From: a virus
Strand: one strand, 5' to 3'
DNA: 26,493 nucleotides
IMG/VR virus record: IMGVR_UViG_3300032288_004167
Coordinates: 1-26,493 of that record
Translations under genes and position numbers: made by a program
The notes under the pieces: model-generated
Told to the model about the DNA's origin: nothing
Seen by the model: the letters and a program-made list of their open reading frames with translations, nothing else
Databases searched by the model: none
Part shown: positions 1 to 7,479 of the stretch, one piece after another
Position numbering within the stretch: position 1 is the first letter of the stretch
Layout: each line of letters opens with the position of its first letter

Positions 1-655
1 AAGCACACTCAAACAGTTCAAAAACCCTGAGTTACACACTGACATTGCTGGGCAGATGGATTACCTAAACAGTTGGCTACCCAGAGGTGGACTAACAGGT
101 GATGAACTCAACGATTATATGTACACAGAGTGTCTGAATCATTTAAGTGAAGACTTTTTAGTACGCAATGACAAGTTGGGTATGTCTTTTAGCATGGAAG
201 CCAGATTTCCCATGCTGTGCGATGTGTTTAAAAACTTTGTTAGAAGCATACCCAGTAAACACAAAGTTAATACTGAGAAATTTAGTCAAAACTGGAGTAT
301 GTACAACAAGGGATTATTAAAAAAATCCTTTCATAATAAACTACCAGATTATGTTTTAAATAAGACTAAGTCAGGTTGGAGAGCACCCACAGATGACTGG
401 ATCATAGGTATAAAAGATGCACCAGCACCAGATCAGGGCCCGCTCAAAGAATATGTAAGAAGTTTGTTAACACCTGAAATTTTAGACATATTTGAAATAC
501 CCAGAGAAGAAGTAGAAACTAAGTTTTTAAATAATAAGGATCATGACAGCGATTTTATGCCTGGCAAAGCAGGCATAGGGCTGCTGAGTCAGAAACATTT
601 GTTCATAATGATAATGTTTGCAGTCTGGTATAAAGAATTTAATATGAGTATGTAA
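1..655 (+). CDS. Asparagine-synthase-type amidotransferase, C-terminal part (cut by left edge)
   Basis: The reading frame is open from base 2, so the gene begins outside the window and only its last 217 codons are seen. The visible part matches the ATP-using synthetase domain of glutamine-hydrolysing asparagine synthases: a core near SMEARFPML (family form roughly S-x-E-x-R-x-P-x-L-D) and a downstream KSGWRAPTDDW segment that corresponds to the family's K-x-x-x-R-x-P motif. The ATP-pyrophosphatase P-loop and any N-terminal glutaminase would lie upstream. Enzymes of this type in sugar clusters often amidate a sugar carboxylate or make asparagine; the glycosyltransferases that follow favour a surface-glycan role, which is inference. 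The stop lies two bases before the next ATG, so the two are probably co-translated. A first ATG at 56 is internal and not the true start. Confidence 0.85.
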   Translation, partial: STLKQFKNPELHTDIAGQMDYLNSWLPRGGLTGDELNDYMYTECLNHLSEDFLVRNDKLGMSFSMEARFPMLCDVFKNFVRSIPSKHKVNTEKFSQNWSMYNKGLLKKSFHNKLPDYVLNKTKSGWRAPTDDWIIGIKDAPAPDQGPLKEYVRSLLTPEILDIFEIPREEVETKFLNNKDHDSDFMPGKAGIGLLSQKHLFIMIMFAVWYKEFNMSM

Positions 656-657
656 TC

Positions 658-1419
658 ATGGGCATGGGCGACGAATTAATGGCCTTAGGCATGGCCAAAG
701 AATTACATAATAAAACAGGCAAAAAAGTCTGCATAGTTGATGCTGCTGGTCGCCCCAGAAAGCATGAGCTGTTTGAAAACATACCTTTTGTACATCAAGC
801 CATAACCCCTCAGGTATCCATACTCAAAGCACATTCAGGGTCAGGCCGGCCTTATTTCTCAGAACTCAAACCTGATGGATTTATATTCAAACAATTTAAA
901 CCAACACCCGGGGTGTTTGCATTTAGTCCTAATGACATAGCCTTTGCAGAAAAACTACCAAGACCTACTGTAATACTAGAACCCAATATTAAAAATGCCA
1001 TAAGTGTCGATAACAAAGACTGGGGATTTGAACGCTGGGAAGAACTAGCGGCCATGTGTAAAAACGCTGGCATACCTGTACATCAGATAGGTCAAAATCC
1101 TCATCCTGCTCGTATGCTTACTCATGCTACTTACTTACATACGCCAACCTTTAAAATAGCAGCCGCAGTATTAGCCAGGACCAAGGCTGCGGTGTTGCCC
1201 GAAGGTGGATTACATCATGCTGCTGCGGCTCTGGGTCGCAGAGCTGTGGTTATATATGGTGGATTCATAAGTCCAGCACAAACAGGCTATGACCTACACA
1301 TCAATCTGTTTACAGGCGGTGAGCCCTGTGGTAGTCGCAAGTCCTGTCAGCATTGCAGAGATTCCATGGCTAAAATTACACCTGCAGAAGTGTTTGAACA
1401 CCTAAAGACTTTGCTTTAA
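658..1419 (+). CDS. GT9-like (ADP-heptose/LPS heptosyltransferase-like) glycosyltransferase
   Basis: 253 residues. The start GMGDELMALGMAKEL (residues 2-15) resembles the G-x-G-D nucleotide-sugar/acceptor loop at the N-terminus of glycosyltransferase family 9 heptosyltransferases, and PEGGLHHAAAALG (181-193) followed by VVIYGG matches the donor-binding 'G-x-x-H-x-A-x-A' region of that family. A Cys cluster (C224, C230, C233) sits near the C-terminus. The protein is shorter than bacterial WaaC/WaaF (about 320-350) and lacks the usual first beta strand; an in-frame stop at 640-642 with no start codon between it and 658 fixes the start. Likely role: adding a heptose-like sugar to a surface or phage glycan. 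It overlaps tail-to-tail with the minus-strand gene that follows by 18 bases. Confidence 0.75.
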   Translation: MGMGDELMALGMAKELHNKTGKKVCIVDAAGRPRKHELFENIPFVHQAITPQVSILKAHSGSGRPYFSELKPDGFIFKQFKPTPGVFAFSPNDIAFAEKLPRPTVILEPNIKNAISVDNKDWGFERWEELAAMCKNAGIPVHQIGQNPHPARMLTHATYLHTPTFKIAAAVLARTKAAVLPEGGLHHAAAALGRRAVVIYGGFISPAQTGYDLHINLFTGGEPCGSRKSCQHCRDSMAKITPAEVFEHLKTLL

Positions 1420-2232
1420 AATATCCCAGGCTTCGCCAGACTTAAACTCAGCAGTATTGAACTGATTGTAGGCCATGTAGTACAGCCAGGACATGCGATC
1501 AGGTTCTGTTAAATTCTCTAAATCCGAAAACTTATTACTAATAAAAAATGCAGGGCTAGCCTTATGGCTTATGACCGGTATACCTTTGCATATGGCATTG
1601 GTCAGGGTGTTACTATTATAGGCCACTACACAGTGAGCATTGGCCAGATCTGATTCAATGTTTGTACTGGACTTGGATGTTTTACCTACGATGTTACCAG
1701 CCTGATCAAAGATATGCTGGTCGGGTTTTTCTCTGACAATTATGGGTCTGTCAGTGTGTTGTTTAATCTGAGTCAGAGTTTCGTTTAACCAGGTTTCAGA
1801 CTCTGGCCAACACCATTTAACACCAGTGCTAGGTGGTAGCACTAGGATATGTTTACCAGACTTACGCCAGGGGCTTAGTTTGACAGTATTAAAATATTGT
1901 TGATATCTAGATGCCGGTCTTATTACATAACTTGTGGGCATGAATCCATTACAACTCACACGCATCCATTCAGATACTGGATTATAGCCAGAAAAAAAGT
2001 AAGCATGATCTATATAAACGAAGGGACGATTATGCTTTGTTACATACTGCATTAAATGTCCTGAGCCACGGATTATGCCCTGAAACACTACTACATCATA
2101 GGTTAACAAATCGCTTGGATTATTTTCAAACCAGGTTATATCCTTTAGGTCCCCCTTGCAGCCCTGATTAAAGTTTTGTGTGGGTCTGACCTGACTTACA
2201 TTTCTGGGATTGACTACGGTTACAATACGCAT
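1402..2232 (-). CDS. Probable glycosyltransferase (capsule/GT-B-like)
   Basis: 276 residues. I recognise the overall shape of a Rossmann-type sugar transferase: an N-terminal strand MRIVTVVNP, a central VVVFQGIIRGSG, a second half starting at HILVLPPSTGVKWCW, and a late segment reading ANAHCVVAYNSNTLTNAICKG followed by PVI. This is the typical GT-B acceptor 'hidden in a queue of N/S/T, G-x-P-V-I' region seen in capsule polysaccharide transferases. No catalytic residue can be assigned by eye. The ATG overlaps the stop of the upstream minus-strand gene by one base (TAATG), so the two form one transcription and translation unit. Donor and acceptor are unknown; family placement is moderate. Confidence 0.6.
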   Translation of the reverse strand: MRIVTVVNPRNVSQVRPTQNFNQGCKGDLKDITWFENNPSDLLTYDVVVFQGIIRGSGHLMQYVTKHNRPFVYIDHAYFFSGYNPVSEWMRVSCNGFMPTSYVIRPASRYQQYFNTVKLSPWRKSGKHILVLPPSTGVKWCWPESETWLNETLTQIKQHTDRPIIVREKPDQHIFDQAGNIVGKTSKSSTNIESDLANAHCVVAYNSNTLTNAICKGIPVISHKASPAFFISNKFSDLENLTEPDRMSWLYYMAYNQFNTAEFKSGEAWDILKQSL

Positions 2233-2897
2233 TATTCGGAATGATTGACCAAAAGTTTCTCGGCGTGCCAGAGTTCAGATTGTGTAGCATCAGTGAATCC
2301 TTCAAAACAAGGTGTGCCCAGAGTCCAGTGTAGGAGTTTAGCGTCTGGATTGGGTCCTAGTTCATCTGGCAACCAGTTCCAAACTTTGGGCAGTTCACCA
2401 ATTCTGTCATCAGGTAACCAGGTAAAACGATGTAAAAATGCACCAGTCTGTTCTTGTACAAATCCCGGGGTTAGTTTGCGATTAGGGAAACTATTACAGT
2501 TCCAGAGTATTACACTGGACCAATTCTTGCGTTGGTAATCTTCGTTTTTTGCACCCAGATACTTAACTGGCATACGAGTTTTATAGTCGTGTTTAACAAC
2601 CATGACATCTTTGTCCATTTGTTTTAGATTCCAGAGCTCAGTTATATCGGATCTGAGTATCATGTCACCATCAATATAAATGGCCCAGCCATTATACCCC
2701 ATAAGATGTGGTACCAAAAATCTACTGTAGATAAAATCGTTGGATCCATCCGTATGTTTCTCGGTATATTCCTGGAGTAGATTCAGAGCTAGCGGCACAA
2801 TACTTACAGGACTAGTGCTGTGTCTGATTATGCTATTAACACAGGTATGGTATGCTATGGCTTCTTTGGGATCGTATCCCACAAATATTGGTATCAT
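2232..2897 (-). CDS. GT8-like glycosyltransferase with DxD motif
   Basis: 221 residues from the ATG at 2897. The frame could be extended nine codons to a TTG at 2924, but the ATG precedes the conserved opening MIPIFVGYDPKEAIAYH, and the longer form would sit over promoter-like sequence. The motif YIDGDMI (D76-x-D78) is the metal/nucleotide-sugar-binding DxD of GT-A fold enzymes, and the order (opening strand, YSRF, IDGDM, a late LLHWTLGTPC) fits GT8/glycogenin-like transferases. It presumably transfers a hexose from UDP- or GDP-sugar. No Shine-Dalgarno is visible before the ATG. A TATAAT on the minus strand (2929-2924) could be its -10 box, without a good -35. Confidence 0.72.
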   Translation of the reverse strand: MIPIFVGYDPKEAIAYHTCVNSIIRHSTSPVSIVPLALNLLQEYTEKHTDGSNDFIYSRFLVPHLMGYNGWAIYIDGDMILRSDITELWNLKQMDKDVMVVKHDYKTRMPVKYLGAKNEDYQRKNWSSVILWNCNSFPNRKLTPGFVQEQTGAFLHRFTWLPDDRIGELPKVWNWLPDELGPNPDAKLLHWTLGTPCFEGFTDATQSELWHAEKLLVNHSE

Positions 2898-2902
2898 ATT
2901 GG

Positions 2903-2931
2903 TTGATTTTGTTTGAACATTCAATTATACT
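2903..2931 (+). promoter_or_regulatory. Sigma70-type promoter for the cytidylyltransferase-cupin gene
   Basis: TTGATT (2903-2908), 17 bases, TATACT (2926-2931). Expected start of transcription is near 2938, giving a leader of about 25 bases with AGGA before the ATG at 2963. The -10 box overlaps a TATAAT in the opposite orientation that may serve the divergent minus-strand glycosyltransferase operon. Confidence 0.6.
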
Positions 2932-2962
2932 ACTACATACTATTTACTATTCAGGACAAACT

Positions 2963-3733
2963 ATGAAAAACATCGTTTTAGTTACAGGCGGTTTTGATCC
3001 ATTACACTCAGGCCATATTGCTTATTTCAAAGCAGCTCGCAAACTAGGTGACGAACTCATAGTTGGACTTAATTCAGATTCCTGGCTAACACGCAAAAAG
3101 GGCAGACCATTCATGCCCTTTAACGAACGACAAAGCATCATAGAAAACCTTAACTGTATAGATAAATGCATACTGTTCAACGACGATGATGGTAGCGCCA
3201 AAGAAGCCATCAAAAATGTTCGTATGTTGTATCCCAATGACCATATCATCTTTGCCAATGGTGGCGATCGTACCGACAAAAATATTCCAGAGATGGATGT
3301 CTTGGATTCTAACCTTTCCTTTGTATTTGGAGTGGGTGGCGAGGATAAAAAGAACTCAAGTTCCTGGATTTTAACAGAATGGAAAGCGCCCAAGACTCTG
3401 AGACAATGGGGTTATTACAGAGTGTTACATGAAGTACCTGGCATGAAGGTCAAAGAGCTAACTGTAGATCCAGGTAAAAAGTTAAGTATGCAGAGACATG
3501 AACATCGTGCAGAATACTGGATAGTATCCGAAGGAGAAGCTCTGGTGCTTAGTATGCTGGACAGCGGTTATAGGCTACCTAGTAAACAGCTCAAGTTACA
3601 TGATGAATATAAGGTTCCAGTCAATGCCTGGCATCAGTTAACTAATGTATCTGACAAGCCCTGTAGAATTGTAGAAATACAGTTTGGTAGTAGGTGCGAA
3701 GAAGAAGATATTGAAAGAATAAACATTGCTTAA
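2963..3733 (+). CDS. Nucleotidyltransferase-cupin fusion (RfaE/TagD-like plus ManC-like cupin)
   Basis: 256 residues, two domains. Residues 1-140 are a cytidylyltransferase-like domain: GGFDPLHSGH (9-18) is the G-x-F-D-x-x-H-x-G-H signature, with a MPFNERQSII segment downstream. Residues 145-245 are a type II mannose-6-phosphate-isomerase-like cupin: a QWGYY lead-in, metal ligands H179, H181 and E184 in QRHEHRAEYW, and H224 in AWHQLTN. Family knowledge suggests activation of a sugar or polyol phosphate with CTP or ATP, with the cupin acting as epimerase/isomerase or sugar-binding module. The start was set at the ATG after TCAGGAC; a longer TTG-type frame from 2852 runs through the promoter and the divergent gene. 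It overlaps the next gene by eight bases. Confidence 0.8.
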   Translation: MKNIVLVTGGFDPLHSGHIAYFKAARKLGDELIVGLNSDSWLTRKKGRPFMPFNERQSIIENLNCIDKCILFNDDDGSAKEAIKNVRMLYPNDHIIFANGGDRTDKNIPEMDVLDSNLSFVFGVGGEDKKNSSSWILTEWKAPKTLRQWGYYRVLHEVPGMKVKELTVDPGKKLSMQRHEHRAEYWIVSEGEALVLSMLDSGYRLPSKQLKLHDEYKVPVNAWHQLTNVSDKPCRIVEIQFGSRCEEEDIERINIA

Positions 3734-4382
3734 TGTTTTGTGCTTATATGCTGGTACAGCCTATGACATAAGGTATGTCCAGAATCTTAAAGCATCTCTG
3801 GACAGGCTGTTAAGTACACCCTATAAGTTTAACATTTTTACTGATAGATTGGATCAGGCCACTAAGCTAAGTGAATTGGGTACTATTATTCAGTTACCCA
3901 AACTATCAGTAAAAAAGATCTGGTGGTACAAGTGCTGGATGTTTAGTGATGCGTCTGGGTTGTCAGGTAAATGTCTGTACTTTGATCTAGACATCATACT
4001 AATCAAACATCTGGATAAGTTTATTGCTGCTGACAACGAGTTTAAGATCATACATGATTTTAACCGTAGCAATACTACAAACTACAATTACAGCAATAGC
4101 AGCATCATGAGCTGGACTCATGAACAGCAAAGGCATATCTGGACTAAGTTTCAATCAGAACACAGACAGATACAAGAAAGTATGCATGGTGATCAGGACT
4201 ACATACATGTTCAGGCTCAGAACAGAAAATGGTATCCTGACGATTGGGCCATTAGTTTTAAGTGGGAATACAAGCTCAATAAATTGTTTACCCCACAAAC
4301 TAGCGCCATAGTATTTCATGGAAAACCAAAACCCCACGAGGTTACAGATACTGTCCTGGAAGGGTTTTGGCCCAAGTATTAG
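3726..4382 (+). CDS. GT-A-type glycosyltransferase, TTG start
   Basis: 218 residues. The opening LNVLCLYAG strand, a KIWWYKCWMF segment and CLYFDLDIIL (D87-x-D89, a DxD metal site) mark a GT-A nucleotide-sugar transferase. Late residues SAIVFHGKPKPHEV resemble the closing 'I-x-x-F-H-G-x-P-K-P' strand common in this phage/bacterial group. There is no ATG at the front; TTG at 3726 is the best start because it precedes the first beta strand directly and overlaps the stop of the previous gene, suggesting translational coupling. A second TTG at 3738 is a weaker choice. It belongs to the surface-glycan block; substrate unknown. Confidence 0.72.
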   Translation: MLNVLCLYAGTAYDIRYVQNLKASLDRLLSTPYKFNIFTDRLDQATKLSELGTIIQLPKLSVKKIWWYKCWMFSDASGLSGKCLYFDLDIILIKHLDKFIAADNEFKIIHDFNRSNTTNYNYSNSSIMSWTHEQQRHIWTKFQSEHRQIQESMHGDQDYIHVQAQNRKWYPDDWAISFKWEYKLNKLFTPQTSAIVFHGKPKPHEVTDTVLEGFWPKY

Positions 4383-4480
4383 CGGTTTAGGTAACGGAAA
4401 TAACGAGCTTTTACTGTCTGAGCGCGAGACTCAGCCATGATTTCGAACATTACTGTAAAGAATTTTTTAATAGTTTGCAT
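4379..4480 (-). CDS. Small basic hypothetical protein (33 aa)
   Basis: A short frame beginning MQTIKKFFTVMFEIM, then an Arg/Ala-rich helix (AESRAQTVKARYFRY) and a stop overlapping the end of the plus-strand gene. AAGGAAGG lies nine bases before the ATG, inside the 3' end of the upstream small gene, whose stop it overlaps, as in a coupled pair. The amphipathic positive helix could bind membrane, nucleic acid or another protein; I recognise no family. It lies downstream of a late promoter on this strand. Its reality rests on the ribosome site, coupling and position. Confidence 0.55.
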   Translation of the reverse strand: MQTIKKFFTVMFEIMAESRAQTVKARYFRYLNR

Positions 4481-4622
4481 GTTTAATAGCCTTCCTTTCG
4501 TATAGTTTAATTTTTGCTTCCACATCTGCTATGTCTACAGCGTTAGCTAGGATGCGTTCTAAAGGATGCTTATTAAATTTTGGACTTACTTTTCTAAATA
4601 TCTTAGCTAATTTTGTCAGCAT
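4467..4622 (-). CDS. Small hypothetical late protein (51 aa)
   Basis: Frame starting MLTKLAKIFRKVSPKF and ending KAIKHANY, mostly helical and basic with a Val/Asp/Glu central helix. It has the strongest ribosome site in this area (AAAGGAG seven bases before the ATG), and a T4-type late promoter (CATAAATA) stands about 30 bases upstream on the same strand. Its last bases overlap the start of the 33-residue gene. No family recognised. Being late and tiny, it might be a virion accessory, assembly or lysis-related factor; this is only context. Together with its partner it fills what otherwise looks like a 340-base gap. Confidence 0.65.
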   Translation of the reverse strand: MLTKLAKIFRKVSPKFNKHPLERILANAVDIADVEAKIKLYERKAIKHANY

Positions 4623-4652
4623 TTAAATCTCCTTTAGCATTGTGTGCTTGAG

Positions 4653-4660
4653 TATTTATG
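4653..4660 (-). promoter_or_regulatory. T4-type late promoter (CATAAATA) for the two small minus-strand genes
   Basis: The minus strand reads CATAAATAC, differing from the T4 late consensus TATAAATA only in the first base. The predicted start about six bases downstream would give a leader of about 25 bases containing AAAGGAG before the ATG at 4622. It points away from the TATAAATA at 4696-4703. Confidence 0.6.
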
Positions 4661-4695
4661 TGCAGGTGCAGCAATTTATCTTTATGGTTAATGAT

Positions 4696-4703
4696 TATAA
4701 ATA
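4696..4703 (+). promoter_or_regulatory. T4-type late promoter (TATAAATA) for the 422-residue gene
   Basis: An exact TATAAATA followed by C, 21 bases before the ATG at 4725. T4 late genes are transcribed from this single -10-like box by RNA polymerase carrying gp55/gp33 and the clamp. Its position immediately before a gene with a capsid-targeting-like N-terminus supports a real late promoter. Confidence 0.7.
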
Positions 4704-4724
4704 CATGATCCGCAGAAAACTACC

Positions 4725-5993
4725 ATGAAGATTACTGAACTTTTAACCGAAGCAGCCACACAAACAACAAGCAATCGTGAACTCGAAGCGTTCAAAGCCA
4801 CTATTGCTAGTCGTATCAAAGAGCTTCCACCAGATGACGCCACAATAAAAGCTCTGAAAGAGATCGAAGATTTGCTCAAGCATGTCCATGCAGGTGGTAA
4901 AATAGGCATCATCAATGGTGAATTAAAGCGCATTGAAGACCACACAGTTAAAGCAGCCCAAAAATTACTAGCTACTTATATCTTAAGCATAGATATGACT
5001 CCAGAACAGCGTGAAGAATTATTTACTTTATGGAGATCAGACAAATTAGTTAATCGTAAAAAACTAATTACTCCTGGTAAATATACCTTTGCTGATATAA
5101 TAAACAAATACGATACTAATCCTGCCATTAAAGAACTGGTGGATGAACTTATGCGTATGCCAGGCATGGGACAAGGCAAGGGCGAATTTGGTCTTAATGT
5201 ATTAAGCAAAAACATTAGTAAACCCGTAGGCAAAGGTGATTTGCTCATAGATGGTAAAAAAATAGAAGTCAAAACTACAGATGTTGCTGCGGGTCGTTTT
5301 GGGGATCAGGAAGTCCGTCCAGGTAATGGATTTGAGGCAGCAGCCATTGCACTTAAAGATTTTATTAAAAACTCAGGGGCATTAGCTTCATTGCCTCCTA
5401 AAACGGTATCTACCATAAACGAAAGTGGATTAAGTTTGACTTATGCTATAATGGTAGCAGACTTGTTAGATAAAAAAGTCCTGCCAAAGTATTATTCATT
5501 GTTGGAAAAACTTATTAACCTAATTTTTAATAGCACCCAGCCTACAGCACCCATAATGCAGGCCATTAAAGCTGGTAATTTAGGTGCAGCTCAACAACAG
5601 TATATCAGGGCCAACTTTAATTATTACATGAGCATGAAAGATGATGAGGGTGTGTTATACATTAACTTAACAAAAGAACCCATAACTACAGTATTCTTCC
5701 GTGATGCAGACGAGTTGGAAAAGAGTGGTTTACGATTACATGCTAGTGCCGTTTATCTAACTAATACTAAAGATCCAGGAAGATCAGTTTATCCCAAGGC
5801 TGAGGTAGTAGATACCACCTTTGGGGCTAATGCCAGAGCCAAAGCTGAAAAAGATATGGCAAAATCAACCAAAGCAACCACTGCACCTAAGGCCACAGCG
5901 CCCGTAGATATTAGACCTACTGCTGCTAAAGTAGCTCGTGGTCAAAGAGGCGTAGCCCCAGAACCCCAGGGCAGATCCAAAAGAAACATTTAG
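4725..5993 (+). CDS. Putative packaged internal head protein with PD-(D/E)XK nuclease motif
   Basis: 422 residues. The N-terminus MKITELLTEA resembles the capsid-targeting peptides of T4 internal proteins (for example MKTYQEFIAEA), which are cut by the prohead protease after a hydrophobic-X-Glu; here the predicted cut is LTE/A at residues 7-10. Residues 20-110 are helical. A restriction-fold motif follows: E154, then GD172 in GKGDLLIDGKK, then E181-V-K183, a well-spaced PD-(D/E)XK site. The C-terminus is low-complexity (Ala/Lys/Thr/Pro-rich) and ends basic. A TATAAATA late promoter stands just upstream. I infer that it is made late, packed in the head and possibly injected as a nuclease or DNA-binding protein. 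The nuclease call is motif-level; an inactive structural relative is possible. Confidence 0.65.
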   Translation: MKITELLTEAATQTTSNRELEAFKATIASRIKELPPDDATIKALKEIEDLLKHVHAGGKIGIINGELKRIEDHTVKAAQKLLATYILSIDMTPEQREELFTLWRSDKLVNRKKLITPGKYTFADIINKYDTNPAIKELVDELMRMPGMGQGKGEFGLNVLSKNISKPVGKGDLLIDGKKIEVKTTDVAAGRFGDQEVRPGNGFEAAAIALKDFIKNSGALASLPPKTVSTINESGLSLTYAIMVADLLDKKVLPKYYSLLEKLINLIFNSTQPTAPIMQAIKAGNLGAAQQQYIRANFNYYMSMKDDEGVLYINLTKEPITTVFFRDADELEKSGLRLHASAVYLTNTKDPGRSVYPKAEVVDTTFGANARAKAEKDMAKSTKATTAPKATAPVDIRPTAAKVARGQRGVAPEPQGRSKRNI

Positions 5994-5995
5994 GC

Positions 5996-6024
5996 TTGAC
6001 ACATAACGCAAACTAGCATATACT
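5996..6024 (+). promoter_or_regulatory. Sigma70-type promoter
   Basis: A perfect TTGACA (5996-6001), 17 bases, TATACT (6019-6024), directly after the stop at 5993. Start of transcription is expected near 6031, leaving about 24 bases before the ATG at 6055. It separates the late head-protein gene from the auxiliary block. Confidence 0.75.
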
Positions 6025-6054
6025 AACCATTCCTGTAACTTTTGAGCCTATATC

Positions 6055-6261
6055 ATGATCAAATATAAAACTGTTCAAAGTTCAAAAACTACAGATTTGA
6101 TTTATGCTAATGGTGTCCTGATAGGTACCATAGAAAATACCTGGAAAGGTTACGAAGCTTACTCAGTCACTTTTGGTTATATTGGCATTTATAGTACTCA
6201 ACCAAAAGCCTTGACATCCTTGCAAAATTTCCTGTACAATAGACTCAAAACTGCTGCTTAA
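6055..6261 (+). CDS. Hypothetical protein (68 aa)
   Basis: First gene after a consensus promoter. The protein is predicted beta-rich in its first two thirds (IYANGVLIGTIENTWKGYEAY, with a GYIGIYST strand) and closes with a helix (SLQNFLYNRLKTAA). No motif or family recognised; the G-V-L-I-G-T-I hairpin suggests a small compact binding fold. No clear Shine-Dalgarno precedes the ATG. It is followed after 14 bases by the MazG-like gene, so they probably share a transcript. Confidence 0.7.
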   Translation: MIKYKTVQSSKTTDLIYANGVLIGTIENTWKGYEAYSVTFGYIGIYSTQPKALTSLQNFLYNRLKTAA

Positions 6262-6275
6262 CCTAGGAATACTTT

Positions 6276-6644
6276 ATGACCAATCCGTTTCAAGATCAGG
6301 AAAAGTTTATGCGAGCCTGCGATCAGAGCGTGGGCTATTTAAACACTGATCAGTTTAACCTGTATTTGAACCTAATCAAGGAAGAAGCCAACGAGCTCAT
6401 GGACGCTGTGATCGCTCGTGACACGGTAGAACAGCTGGACGCACTCATTGACATCCTGGTGGTCACGATCGGTGCCATTCACAGCATGGGTGCAGATGGT
6501 GAAGGTGCCTGGACAGAAGTAATGCGTACTAACTTCGCTAAAATTGATCCTGAAACTGGTCATGTGCGTAAGCGTGGTGATGGCAAGATACTTAAGCCAC
6601 AAGGCTGGGAACCACCTAACTTAAAACCATATATCAAGGGATAA
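6276..6644 (+). CDS. MazG-like nucleoside triphosphate pyrophosphohydrolase
   Basis: 122 residues, all-alpha NTP pyrophosphatase superfamily. The metal-binding set is visible: E36-E37-x-x-E40 in KEEANELMDA and D55-x-x-x-D59 in LDALIDILVV, the E-E-x-x-E ... D-x-x-x-D pattern. The tail NFAKID...GKILKPQGWEPPNL is typical of the phage phosphoribosyl-ATP-pyrophosphohydrolase-like branch. Enzymes of this type hydrolyse (d)NTPs to monophosphate and pyrophosphate, either cleaning the nucleotide pool or lowering alarmone levels; the substrate cannot be told. TAGGA precedes the ATG. Codons are more G/C-rich than in flanking genes. It belongs functionally with the dCMP deaminase at 8789. Confidence 0.85.
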   Translation: MTNPFQDQEKFMRACDQSVGYLNTDQFNLYLNLIKEEANELMDAVIARDTVEQLDALIDILVVTIGAIHSMGADGEGAWTEVMRTNFAKIDPETGHVRKRGDGKILKPQGWEPPNLKPYIKG

Positions 6645-6645
6645 C

Positions 6646-7479
6646 ATGGGATTTCATACTAATTATTGGAGTTGTACTAAGTTTGCAACCTGGATTCGTG
6701 GCACAGAGAAGCCATCTGCTGCCACCATGGAAGGCTGGCATGACTGGCATACTAGTGCCAAAATGAAACACAATTTCCGTTATTGGTTGGCCGAAGAAGG
6801 TCTGGACTACATTCAAGACTTTGTGACCTGGCCTGTGCGTAAACTATATGACATCAAATACTACATCAACAACCGTTGGGTAACCAAAACCCACGCACTT
6901 ACTGCACATCCTCAGGATATTAAGCCAGGTACTTGGTTAGATGTAGGCAATCGCTTTTTGCCTTGTTTGTTTAATGAGCTACAGAACTATGTAGAGGTTG
7001 AACTAGCCTGGTGGCATATTGCCTGGAACTCCGAAGGACGCAAACAGTATAATGCTCCTTTCTGGGCCCGGGGTTGGTTCCGTTGGAGAACCTGGCGCTG
7101 CCCTGAAGCTGGACTAGACAATTTAGCATGGCAACGCGATCTACGCTGGACTGAAAACGAAGTTGGTGAAGACTCGGATAAAATTGGCAAGCTGACCCCA
7201 CAGGCTAAAAATGCTCAGGAAATCCTGGACTTGTATAACTGGTGGACCAAGGTTTACCGTAACAGACCAGACCCACACGACGCCAGTGGCTGGACAGCGG
7301 TTTGTGAAGAAAATCGCAAACTGCATGGTGGGTTAACATATATGCATACCGATCCATCCCTGAAGCATAAGTCCCGCAAGGCATTAAAGTTATGCGCTAA
7401 GATTGAAAAAGATTATGCCAAGGAAGACGAAGCCATGCTTATCAGGCTTATTAAAATACGCAACGCCCTCTGGACCTAA
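6646..7479 (+). CDS. Conserved Trp-rich phage protein of unknown function
   Basis: 277 residues with remarkably many Trp and aromatic residues (for example FWARGWFRWRTWRCPEAG, NWWTKVYRNRPDP). I recall similar proteins in T4-like marine phages but know no function. No P-loop, metal-binding Cys cluster or membrane segment is seen. The AAGGGAT before the ATG is a good ribosome site; the gene starts one base after the MazG-like stop and its own stop abuts the next ATG (TAAATG), so it is part of a tightly coupled operon. The position between pyrophosphohydrolase and kinase genes hints at nucleotide or nucleic-acid metabolism, no more. Confidence 0.8.
   Translation: MGFHTNYWSCTKFATWIRGTEKPSAATMEGWHDWHTSAKMKHNFRYWLAEEGLDYIQDFVTWPVRKLYDIKYYINNRWVTKTHALTAHPQDIKPGTWLDVGNRFLPCLFNELQNYVEVELAWWHIAWNSEGRKQYNAPFWARGWFRWRTWRCPEAGLDNLAWQRDLRWTENEVGEDSDKIGKLTPQAKNAQEILDLYNWWTKVYRNRPDPHDASGWTAVCEENRKLHGGLTYMHTDPSLKHKSRKALKLCAKIEKDYAKEDEAMLIRLIKIRNALWT

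Noticed and set aside
2852-2962. Upstream extension of the cytidylyltransferase gene
   Set aside because: It crosses the promoter and the divergent gene; the catalytic domain starts at MKNIVLV with a ribosome site.
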